Of a stretch of 64,000 bases of DNA, positions 9,024 through 16,738 are shown piece by piece. Source of the DNA: Paenibacillus sp. FSL H3-0469 (GTDB taxonomy: Bacteria > Bacillota > Bacilli > Paenibacillales > Paenibacillaceae). The position numbers were made by a program, and so were the translations under genes. Each line of letters opens with the position of its first letter. Within the stretch, counting starts at the first letter, position 1. The notes under the pieces are model-generated. The model was not told the origin of the DNA and ran no database searches. It saw nothing but the letters and a program-made list of their open reading frames with translations. The DNA lies in NCBI RefSeq assembly GCF_038051945.1, contig NZ_CP150302.1:744001-808000 (forward strand), given 5' to 3'.

Positions 9024-9800
9024 ATGGAAGAGAGGTTCATTCCGGCAGAGGAGCATTTAGTAGAGCGTATTCGTGTTCTCGTCTATAACGAGCGCAGCCA
9101 GATGGGAGCAGCGGCCGCAGGAGCGGTCGGGCGTAGCATCAGAGACTTGCAGAAGCAGTCCACGACTCCGGTCCGTATCGTATTTGCAGCGGCTCCGTCA
9201 CAGAATGAGTTGTATGAAGGGCTGGTGAAGGAACAGGGGATTGACTGGTCCCGGGTACACGCTTTTCATATGGATGAATATATCGGCCTGCCGGAAGACG
9301 CCCCCCAGCGCTTCGGCAACTACCTGCTGGAACGGTTGTTCAGCAGAGTTAATCCCGGACGGATCGAGCTGCTAGGCCGGTCGGGCAATATTGAAGAGGA
9401 GTGCCAGAGATACGCAGCGCTGCTGAATGAAGCGCCTATTGATATCGTCTGTCTCGGCATCGGGGAGAACGGGCATATTGCGTTCAATGATCCGCCTGTA
9501 GCCGATTTCGCCGATCCGCTTGTTGTTAAGGCGGTCGAATTAGACGAAGCCTGCCGGACACAGCAGGTAAATGACGGCTGCTTCGCCAGCCTGGACGATG
9601 TACCTACCCATGCGCTGACGCTGACCGTGCCTGCCCTGATGGCAGGCCGCCATCTGTTCGCCATTGTTCCCGGCTTGGCTAAGAGGGCCGCGCTTCAGGC
9701 TGCGCTTCATGGTCCGATAAGTACCGCGTGTCCGGCGAGCGTACTGCGGACACATCCCGCCATTACGCTGTTCACGGACCGGGATGCCTTCAGCTCATGA
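9024..9800 (+). CDS. nagB: glucosamine-6-phosphate deaminase
   Basis: Converts glucosamine-6-phosphate to fructose-6-phosphate and ammonia in the cytoplasm. The 258 residues match the short Firmicute NagB length. Diagnostic motifs are FHMDEYIGLP (active-site Asp/Glu region) and CLGIGENGHIAFNDPP with the catalytic His. The start has AAGGAGGAGG nine bases upstream. Its stop overlaps the nagA start (ATGA), so the two are translationally coupled. It takes the product of NagA into glycolysis, completing the operon's GlcNAc route. Confidence 0.95.
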   Translation: MEERFIPAEEHLVERIRVLVYNERSQMGAAAAGAVGRSIRDLQKQSTTPVRIVFAAAPSQNELYEGLVKEQGIDWSRVHAFHMDEYIGLPEDAPQRFGNYLLERLFSRVNPGRIELLGRSGNIEEECQRYAALLNEAPIDIVCLGIGENGHIAFNDPPVADFADPLVVKAVELDEACRTQQVNDGCFASLDDVPTHALTLTVPALMAGRHLFAIVPGLAKRAALQAALHGPISTACPASVLRTHPAITLFTDRDAFSS

Positions 9801-10963
9801 ACGGTGTGATTTCGGGAAGACATTACAGAACCGGCCTGCCGCTTGAGGTCCACGTTAACGGTGGAGTTATTGAAGCGGTTCATACGCTGGCCGAGAACCC
9901 GCATATGGCAGATTGGCCCTGGCTTGCGCCGGGGCTGGTCGATTTGCAGGTGAACGGCGGCTGGGGCCTGGACTTCAATACGCTGCCGCTTGTACCGGAG
10001 ACTGTAGCCGGACTCTCACGCCGCCTGCTGGCCCGGGGAGTCACCTCGTATTGCCCGACCCTTATAACCAATGGGCCGGACCAGCTTACCCTGGCGGCGT
10101 CCGCGATTGCTGAAACCGTGCGGACACAGCCGGATATCGCCGGGCTGATCGCAGGCATCCATCTGGAGGGGCCTTTCCTGTCGCCGGAGGATGGTCCGCG
10201 CGGGGCGCATCCCCTGGAGCATATCTGCCCGCCTGACTGGGAAGCCTTCTGTCGCTGGCAGGAAGCGGCGGAGGGGCTGATCCGGATTATCACTGTGTCA
10301 CCCGAATGGCCGGGGGCCGCAGCCTTCATCTCCCAGTGCAGCGCCACCGGCGTCCGGGTATCCATTGGGCACACGGCCGCGTCGCCGGAGCAGATCCGGG
10401 AAGCGGTGGCTGCAGGCGCGGTGATGTCCACTCATCTGGGCAACGGAACACACCTTACACTCCCGCGCCATCCCCACTATCTGTGGGAGCAGTTGGCTGC
10501 CGATGAGCTGTACGGCTGCATAATTGCCGACGGCTGCCACCTGCCGGATGCGCTGCTGAAGGTGATTCTGCGGGTCAAGCAGAGCCGGGCGATTCTCGTC
10601 AGCGATGCCGTCTCGCTGAGCGGCATGGCACCGGGGGCTTACCGGCTGCATATCGGCGGCGACGTGGTGCTGACGCCGGAAGGGCGGCTGCATCTGGCCG
10701 GCCATCCGCGGCTGCTGGCCGGTTCGGCCATGATGCTGGCGGACCAGGTGGCCTACCTGGCCCGGGCCGGGCTGGTGCCGCTTGCGGACGCGCTCGATTG
10801 CGCTTCGCTTCATCCGGCCCGGCTGCTGGGCCTTCCGCAGGCTGCCGGACTTACCGCAGGCAGGCCTGCGGATCTGATCGGCTTCCGCAAGGGCGGCGGT
10901 GGAGACCTGGAGATCCAAGCGGTATGGAAGAACGGCCGGCTTGCAGCGGCCGAGAAGCATTAG
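9797..10963 (+). CDS. nagA: N-acetylglucosamine-6-phosphate deacetylase
   Basis: Removes acetate from GlcNAc-6-phosphate. The 388-residue amidohydrolase begins at ATG 9797 inside the nagB stop (ATGA overlap). Seen motifs: PGLVDLQVNGGWG, HLEGPFL (metal-ligand Glu), IGHTAASPEQI (His), THLGNGTH (His; most family members have THLFNAM), and LVSDAVSLSG with the catalytic Asp. The C-terminus shows the family ending (GRPADLIGF). The THLGNG variation is mildly unusual but keeps the metal-binding His. High GC and codon use match the operon. The four-unit repeat array follows directly after its stop. Confidence 0.94.
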   Translation: MNGVISGRHYRTGLPLEVHVNGGVIEAVHTLAENPHMADWPWLAPGLVDLQVNGGWGLDFNTLPLVPETVAGLSRRLLARGVTSYCPTLITNGPDQLTLAASAIAETVRTQPDIAGLIAGIHLEGPFLSPEDGPRGAHPLEHICPPDWEAFCRWQEAAEGLIRIITVSPEWPGAAAFISQCSATGVRVSIGHTAASPEQIREAVAAGAVMSTHLGNGTHLTLPRHPHYLWEQLAADELYGCIIADGCHLPDALLKVILRVKQSRAILVSDAVSLSGMAPGAYRLHIGGDVVLTPEGRLHLAGHPRLLAGSAMMLADQVAYLARAGLVPLADALDCASLHPARLLGLPQAAGLTAGRPADLIGFRKGGGGDLEIQAVWKNGRLAAAEKH

Positions 10964-11184
10964 GCGGCGCGGTAGCCCATTGTAATCGGAAAACCGATTA
11001 CAATCAGACTGTGAGCAGCGCGTAGGCCCAATGTAATCGGAAAACCGATTACAATCAGACCGTGGGCGGCGCATAGGCCGATTGTAATCGAAAAACCGAT
11101 TACATTCGGACTGTGAGCGACGCGTAGGCCCAATGTAATCGAAAAACCGACTACATTCGGACTGTGAGCGACGCGGTAGCTTCG
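10964..11184 (+). repeat. array of four 51-bp units, each with an inverted repeat
   Basis: Units start at 10981, 11032, 11083 and 11134, exactly 51 bp apart. Units 1 and 2 open with arms TGTAATCGG and CCGATTACA around AAAA; units 3 and 4 have TGTAATCGA and one arm change (CCGACTACA in unit 4). The rest of each unit is a conserved spacer (GACTGTGAGCGACGCGTAGG-like). A partial spacer precedes unit 1 at about 10964-10980. The array sits between nagA and the GH20 gene. Its role is unknown: it could be an operator array, an RNA hairpin series in the operon mRNA, or an extragenic repeat family. Confidence 0.9.
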
Positions 11185-11241
11185 CCTTATTGATCCGATC
11201 CATAAATTTAACCAGACGAGGTACTAGGAGGAGAGAGAGCG

Positions 11242-13221
11242 ATGCTTAGCTTAATACCCGAGCCGAAGCAGATAAGGATGACAGAGAAGGAACCATGGCG
11301 GGCAGGCGGGGAAGTCCGTCTGCGGCTGGTCATGGAAGTGGATGACCCCCGGCTGGTGCTTCATTGCCGGCGGGCTTTTCCCGGCCGGGAAGTCACCTCT
11401 GCCGCTCCGGAAGCAGGTGAGGGATACTCGCTGCTGATTGAGGGGTTTGCAGAAAGTAAGGAAACTGAGAGCATTGGGAGTACTGAGAGTACTGAGAGTA
11501 CTGAGAGCACTGAGAGTACTGGGAGCACTGGGATCACTTCGGCGCACACTGAACCCGGAGCTTCCGGGCAGGATGCCGCATGGGCAGCGCCTGGAGAAGC
11601 CGGATGGAATAACGTCAGGACTTCAGCTCCTGATCTTAATGAGGCGGACCTGTCCGCGCTGAAGGGCCGGACGGAAGGCTACTGGCTGGAGGTTAGCGCA
11701 AGCGGTGTGATCATCCGCGCACTGGACGCTCCAGGGCTCTATTACGGCTTGCAGACGCTGCTGCAATTGCAGAGCCTGCACGGTGATAGCGATATTCCGG
11801 CGGTGTCCATTACGGATTGGCCCGATACGGAGCTTAGGGTGATGAATTTCGATCTGCGACAGACCTTCTCGAAGCCGGAGCGGCTGACCCTATATCTGGC
11901 TGATTTCTCACGCTATAAGACAAATGCGGTGCTCATTGAATACGAGGACAAATTCCCGTTCAGCACGTACCGGGAATTCGCCCATCCGCAGCATGCGCTT
12001 AGCCGGGAACAGCTGGAGGCGCTCCAGGCTGCGGCCCATGAGCATTATATCGAGATTATCCCGCTGCAGCAGAGCTTCGGCCATCTGGAGTATGTGCTCC
12101 GCCATGATGCCTGGAAGCATCTGCGGGAGACCGAAGAGTCTACAGGCGAGATCTGCCCATCCCATCCGCAGACATATGAGCTGATTACCGGCCTGCTTGC
12201 GGAGATGATGGACGCCCATCCCGGATCGCGTTACATCCATCTCGGCTGTGACGAGGTGTACAGCCTGTGTGAATGTGAAGTGTGCAGCAAGGAGTTCGAC
12301 GGTGTGCGAGAGCGTGCCTTCATCTCCTTCCTGAATCGTCTGATCGAATTCACGGCCAGCCGGGGACGGCAGCCGATCTTCTGGCATGACATGCTGGACA
12401 AATACCCGCCCGCAGAGCTGGCGAAGCTTGATCCGCGCAGCGCAGCGATGATCTGGATCTATAACGGCCGCAACATCAAACATGAAGTCACTTCCCTGAC
12501 CCATAAGTTCAGAGCGCTTGGCATTGAGGTGATGGGTGCTCCTGCGGTCCGCAGCTTCGACTGGGCGGAGCATCAGAACTACCCGGTGATTGATAACCGG
12601 ACCGACAATCTGCTGCAGTGGGCAGAGACCGCAGAGCAATTGGATATCCGCTGTATGGTGGCAACGAACTGGACGGGTCCCTTCAGCCTTGGCGTTCCTT
12701 ATGGCGTGTTCGAGACCACCTGGTACCCGATGCTCCTTCATGCCGATCTCGCCTGGAACCGGCGTGCGGATGCCGATACGTTCATCGACCGCTTCCTGGA
12801 GCTGTTCCATGGTATCTCACCCGAGACAGGCCATGCACAGCTTGGCAATTACCTGTTGGAGGATTACTACGATATCATCTGGAAGCTGCTTGATAATGTC
12901 CAGAGGAATAAGGATTACGCCGAGCTAATCGCAATTATGCATGATTTTGAGGTGGCGACCGACCGTTCCAGGGCAATCCACAAGTATGCCTACCGCTGGG
13001 AGCTGTACCCCGGCGACAGCGCGGAATGGCGCTCTCTGCTGAACAATTACACACGTAACCATAACGGACGCGAAGACGTCCGGCCCCGGATGCTGGAGGC
13101 ACTTATGCAATACCAGCCCCCGGATATGGCTGAGCATTTCGTCACATCGCGTTTCTATCTGCATGATTATCTGGAGCGGACACTCTATCAGGAGCTGGGA
13201 CTTGTCCACAGCGAGGGTTAG
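11242..13221 (+). CDS. GH20 beta-N-acetylhexosaminidase
   Basis: Releases terminal GlcNAc/GalNAc from glycans. The 659-residue protein has no signal peptide, so it probably acts in the cytoplasm on imported oligosaccharide. An N-terminal GH20b-type domain precedes the catalytic barrel; the catalytic pair is Asp337-Glu338 in YIHLGCDEVYSL. The N-terminal domain is interrupted at about residues 72-135 by a Ser/Thr/Glu repeat (TES units) and an Ala/Gly-rich linker, an insertion unusual for the family. The start has AGGAGGAG upstream. A partner GH3 enzyme gene follows 30 bases later. Confidence 0.92.
   Translation: MLSLIPEPKQIRMTEKEPWRAGGEVRLRLVMEVDDPRLVLHCRRAFPGREVTSAAPEAGEGYSLLIEGFAESKETESIGSTESTESTESTESTGSTGITSAHTEPGASGQDAAWAAPGEAGWNNVRTSAPDLNEADLSALKGRTEGYWLEVSASGVIIRALDAPGLYYGLQTLLQLQSLHGDSDIPAVSITDWPDTELRVMNFDLRQTFSKPERLTLYLADFSRYKTNAVLIEYEDKFPFSTYREFAHPQHALSREQLEALQAAAHEHYIEIIPLQQSFGHLEYVLRHDAWKHLRETEESTGEICPSHPQTYELITGLLAEMMDAHPGSRYIHLGCDEVYSLCECEVCSKEFDGVRERAFISFLNRLIEFTASRGRQPIFWHDMLDKYPPAELAKLDPRSAAMIWIYNGRNIKHEVTSLTHKFRALGIEVMGAPAVRSFDWAEHQNYPVIDNRTDNLLQWAETAEQLDIRCMVATNWTGPFSLGVPYGVFETTWYPMLLHADLAWNRRADADTFIDRFLELFHGISPETGHAQLGNYLLEDYYDIIWKLLDNVQRNKDYAELIAIMHDFEVATDRSRAIHKYAYRWELYPGDSAEWRSLLNNYTRNHNGREDVRPRMLEALMQYQPPDMAEHFVTSRFYLHDYLERTLYQELGLVHSEG
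11466..11532 (+). repeat. 9-bp in-frame tandem repeat within GH20 gene
   Basis: About seven imperfect copies of ACTGAGAGT encode Thr-Glu-Ser repeats. Because the unit is three codons, copy-number change would alter linker length without breaking the frame. Confidence 0.85.
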
Positions 13222-13251
13222 CCAACAAACCGACAGGAGGATGGAGCAGTT

Positions 13252-14805
13252 ATGCAGCTGAATAAAGTGAATACCCCGCAAGATCCGGCAGCCATGAATC
13301 TGGAGGACAAAATATCCCTGATGTGTGTGGTCGGAACCCCCTCCACAGCAGCGGAGCCGGAATTCCGTGAACGGATGTCCGGGAACCGCTTCGGCGGGAT
13401 CGGCCTGTTCCCTCATAATGTTAAGGATGAGCAGCAGACGCTGAAGCTGATGGCGGAGGTTCAGTCCATTACCGGAGACTCGGGCCTTCCGCAGCCTTAT
13501 TATGTATCAATCGATGAGGAGGGAGGTACGCTCTCCAAGTTCAAGACCTTTTATCCGTACATCCCTGGTAACCGTGCCGCCGGATTAAGCCCGGATGCCG
13601 AGACCGCTTATCTCCAGGGTAAAATCATCGGCAGCCAGCTCCACGCGCTCGGCATCCCGATGAACTGGGCACCGGTGCTGGATGTGAATACGAACATAGA
13701 CAATCCAGTTGTAGGGGTGCGTTCCTTCGGCGAAGACCCTGAAGTAGTAGCCGCCTTCGGCAAGGCATATATCCGAGGAATGCATGAGGCAGGTGTAGCA
13801 GTCACGGCCAAGCATTTCCCCGGCCATGGACAAGTCAGCGGGGATTCCCACGTTGTCCTGCCAGAGTGCGAACTCACAATAGAGGAATTAATGAATGGAC
13901 CGCTGCTGCCATTCATCGCTGCCATCGAAGCCGGGGCCGATTCAATCATGATGGGTCATCTGGTCTTTCCGGCTATTCCCGAGTCGCAAGGACTGCCTGC
14001 TTCACTCAGCCCGTTCTTCGCCGGAGAGCTGCTGCGCATGCGTCTGGGCTTCGAGGGTGTCATCTGCACGGATGACATTGAGATGGGCGCGATCAAGAAG
14101 AATTTCAACCCGGAAGATGTGGGAGTACTGGCTGTGCTGGCCGGCAACGATATGATTCTGATGTGTCATACGCCGGAATTCCAGGAGCGGGTCATCGCTG
14201 GTATCCGACAAGCTGTTCTGGACGGCGTCATCGCCGAGTCCAGAATTGACGAATCGATCAACCGTATCCTCCGCCTCTATGCGAAATTCCAGCAATATCA
14301 AGCGGCAGCACAGCCCATTCCGCGCGGGAGCTGGAAAGAGGCGGCCCTACAATACGCGCGACGCACGGTCAAGATCAGCCGTGACCCGCAGCAATTACTG
14401 CCGCTGTCTGCAGAACGCTCCTATCTGCTGATCTTGCCGCGGCAGGAGCAGCTCACCATCGCCGACAACTCCGGCGGCCAGACCATCGGCTTGGCCTCAC
14501 TGCTGGAAGCGCAGGGCTTGCCCGTGCAGGTAGAATATTGCAGCATGAAGCCTGAAGCTGCTGAGATTGCGGGCTTATGCGCCAAGGCTGCCGGACATAT
14601 CGTGATTCAGGGGACGCTGAATGCCCATCTGTTCCAGGGACAACTCGAACTTGCCGCGCAGCTAGCAGCGACGGGGCCCCTGCTGAACCTGGTGCTGCGC
14701 AACCCGTATGACGATGCTTACCTGCCGCAGAACGCCGGAAGCATCCTGCTGTGCTCAACCTCTGATTATTCGCTTCAGGCGCTGGCGGAAGTATTGAGCG
14801 GCTGA
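13252..14805 (+). CDS. GH3 beta-N-acetylhexosaminidase (NagZ-like)
   Basis: Glycoside hydrolase of 517 residues. It shows the NagZ signature KHFPGHGQVSGDSH (187-200), with the catalytic Asp198-His200 dyad found only in GH3 N-acetylglucosaminidases, and the nucleophile in ICTDDIEMG (Asp274 or Asp275). The N-terminus has no signal peptide, so it is likely cytoplasmic, unlike the B. subtilis NagZ lipoprotein. A second alpha/beta domain occupies about 360-517. It is the last gene of the operon and has CAGGAGG before its ATG. It would cleave GlcNAc from imported chitooligosaccharides or muropeptides. Confidence 0.92.
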   Translation: MQLNKVNTPQDPAAMNLEDKISLMCVVGTPSTAAEPEFRERMSGNRFGGIGLFPHNVKDEQQTLKLMAEVQSITGDSGLPQPYYVSIDEEGGTLSKFKTFYPYIPGNRAAGLSPDAETAYLQGKIIGSQLHALGIPMNWAPVLDVNTNIDNPVVGVRSFGEDPEVVAAFGKAYIRGMHEAGVAVTAKHFPGHGQVSGDSHVVLPECELTIEELMNGPLLPFIAAIEAGADSIMMGHLVFPAIPESQGLPASLSPFFAGELLRMRLGFEGVICTDDIEMGAIKKNFNPEDVGVLAVLAGNDMILMCHTPEFQERVIAGIRQAVLDGVIAESRIDESINRILRLYAKFQQYQAAAQPIPRGSWKEAALQYARRTVKISRDPQQLLPLSAERSYLLILPRQEQLTIADNSGGQTIGLASLLEAQGLPVQVEYCSMKPEAAEIAGLCAKAAGHIVIQGTLNAHLFQGQLELAAQLAATGPLLNLVLRNPYDDAYLPQNAGSILLCSTSDYSLQALAEVLSG

Positions 14806-14873
14806 GCGTCCAAATGTTCACCGCAGTGACGATTACGCTTCAAGTTCGGATTTTATCCTATATAATTCTATCC

Positions 14874-14918
14874 AGAGCAGACTCTCATCATGAATGAGGT
14901 CTGCTCTCATTTGTGTTG
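14874..14918 (+). terminator. terminator after the GlcNAc operon
   Basis: AGAGCAGAC and GTCTGCTCT pair, extended by CTCAT/ATGAG with one bulge, for a stem of about 14 pairs, followed by a weak T-rich stretch. Confidence 0.6.
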
Positions 14919-15005
14919 ATAGAGAAAAAAATAGTACTATGGTTAAAACATAGAATCCCAATTCCTGGAGGGAATACAACACGACACTGAAGGAGGAGAC
15001 ACAGG

Positions 15006-16601
15006 ATGAATAGGAAACGCACTATCTCGATATTAAATCTTTTTTTTCTAATCCCAGTCATCATTCTAAGCTTCTACACCTGGAAAGACTACAGAAATTA
15101 TCTAGCGAATGTGAAGGACTACTTCCCCGCCATGGAACAGATCTTTCTGCTGGATGGGGGCAAGCAAATGCTAGGCCTGTCCAAGGAAGAAACATTTGAT
15201 GAGAAATACGACGTATATCTATGGGACACCGCAACCGCAGCGCTGATCCGGCAGACCACCATCCCCACCAGCTTCCAGAGCGAGCCGGGACCAGTCACCT
15301 ATCAGCAGGATGGTATTCTCATCCCGATCTATACCAAAACCTCTGGACTGATGCTGAATCTCATCCGGCCCACAGGCGAGATCGAGGAGCTGTCGCAAGG
15401 TACGCTCCATATTCCGTTCTCCTTGAGTTCGAATGCGTTCTCCTGGCGGGGCAGATTGATTGCCGCCGGGAATGTCACGGACTCCGAATGGGTGATTGCC
15501 CAGGTGAAGGACGGCAAGCTGGAACGGGTGATCCTGGATAAGCAGAAGCTTCTCCCGGCCAGACCGGTCCGGATGTCTGAGTTGATAGGCAGCTTCCAGA
15601 ATGAACTGTCGGTCCCATTATTCTCGGTCAGCTTGAAGGATAACCGTTCAGCCTTGGTCAGCGGAATTCTGGACAAGTCAGGCCAGCCTGCCGTGCTGGT
15701 GGGGCAGGAGGATGAAGCCTCATTCGCTCTGCAGGACCAGGCCAGCGCACAGTTCGCTAAGGTCTTTGGCTTCAATAACGCCAAGCTGGTCCGGGTGCAT
15801 GACGATTATCCGGGCATTGCTGCCTTCTACAACAGAAACGAGAAGGAATGGGGAGCCGCTGTTCCAGTGCCGAATCCGGTCTATCAAGCCCGTGTCTTCC
15901 TGCTGAATGACGATGAGTTGCTAATTGCCGGATCTACGGCAGAGGATGAAGTCGAAGGGCAGGTTACCGGATATATTTTCAATGAACGGACCGGACAGTT
16001 TCAGGATGCCTCATCACTTCTGAAGCAGTTATCGTATGACCATATCAAGGATACGGACACCCGGTTCTATAAGCAATCAGGCAGCAGCACGCTATATTAT
16101 AGCAGCGGCAAACTGGAAGTAGGGGTGGCCGATCTGGAGATCGGGAAGTCCAAGGTATACACCAATCAGGAGGTGGAAGGCTGGCTCATAACTGACAGCG
16201 ATACCCGGGTCTCCCTGATAAGCTTCTGGAATTATGCCAAGCAGGGCGGAGGACTTATCATCAACTGGGCAGTATGGGTCGTGATTACCCTGGCTATGCT
16301 GCTGGGCTTTGCCATTATTCCACGGAAGCTGATGAATGCCAGAAGCAAACAGATCCAGTCAGGCCAGATCGTTCAGGGCCACATTAAGAGTATGCAGGAG
16401 ACAGGTCTCTATGTTAACGAACAGCCGATGGTCCGCTTCGTGGTAGAGTTCGTGGATGAAGGCCGGCTCAAGGAGGTTGAGATTAAGCAAGTCATCTCCT
16501 TCCTAAGTCCGCTTAAGGTAGGTGATCCTGTCCGCATCAGCTACAACCGCAGGAAGCATAAAGCCGTGTTCATCACCGAAGAGGATCTGAGGCAGCAATG
16601 A
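15006..16601 (+). CDS. membrane protein of unknown function, DUF3592-like C-terminus
   Basis: A 531-residue protein with GAAGGAGGA before the ATG. It has an N-terminal membrane segment (about 8-24), a long extracytoplasmic region that looks like beta-propeller blades (repeated WDT, GILIPIY, LIAAGN strands), a second membrane segment near 415-433 (INWAVWVVITLAMLLGFAII), and a cytoplasmic beta-rich tail. The tail (IVQGHIKSMQETGLYVN, then VEFVDEG and VGDPVRISYN) resembles DUF3592 or NfeD-like folds. It is a single gene between terminators. No function is assigned. Confidence 0.8.
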   Translation: MNRKRTISILNLFFLIPVIILSFYTWKDYRNYLANVKDYFPAMEQIFLLDGGKQMLGLSKEETFDEKYDVYLWDTATAALIRQTTIPTSFQSEPGPVTYQQDGILIPIYTKTSGLMLNLIRPTGEIEELSQGTLHIPFSLSSNAFSWRGRLIAAGNVTDSEWVIAQVKDGKLERVILDKQKLLPARPVRMSELIGSFQNELSVPLFSVSLKDNRSALVSGILDKSGQPAVLVGQEDEASFALQDQASAQFAKVFGFNNAKLVRVHDDYPGIAAFYNRNEKEWGAAVPVPNPVYQARVFLLNDDELLIAGSTAEDEVEGQVTGYIFNERTGQFQDASSLLKQLSYDHIKDTDTRFYKQSGSSTLYYSSGKLEVGVADLEIGKSKVYTNQEVEGWLITDSDTRVSLISFWNYAKQGGGLIINWAVWVVITLAMLLGFAIIPRKLMNARSKQIQSGQIVQGHIKSMQETGLYVNEQPMVRFVVEFVDEGRLKEVEIKQVISFLSPLKVGDPVRISYNRRKHKAVFITEEDLRQQ

Positions 16602-16667
16602 TTTTTCGCCCGAAGCGAACTTGACGCAATTAAGCTGTATGGATCAACTTTATATTCGTATCCATCA

Positions 16668-16696
16668 TTGGATTAAGAGGCAGGCTTCTTTATAAT
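16668..16696 (+). promoter_or_regulatory. promoter of the GH127 gene
   Basis: TTGGAT at 16668-16673 and TATAAT at 16691-16696 are separated by 17 bp, a good sigma-A promoter placed about 40 bp before the start codon. Confidence 0.65.
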
Positions 16697-16738
16697 TTCA
16701 TTGTGCAATCAACGTCATTCCATGAAGGAGCTGCAGCA

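Noticed and set aside
10981..11184. CRISPR array
   Set aside because: The whole 51-bp unit, including the part between palindromes, is conserved, so there are no unique spacers; no cas genes.
10298..11203. Long minus-strand frame (301 codons) crossing the repeat array
   Set aside because: Most of it is antisense to nagA, which is certain. The rest translates the 51-bp repeats and remains open only because the period is divisible by three. No ribosome site.
11908..12810. 300-codon minus-strand frame
   Set aside because: Antisense to the catalytic region of the GH20 gene; GC-rich codon bias makes such shadows open. No recognisable domain.
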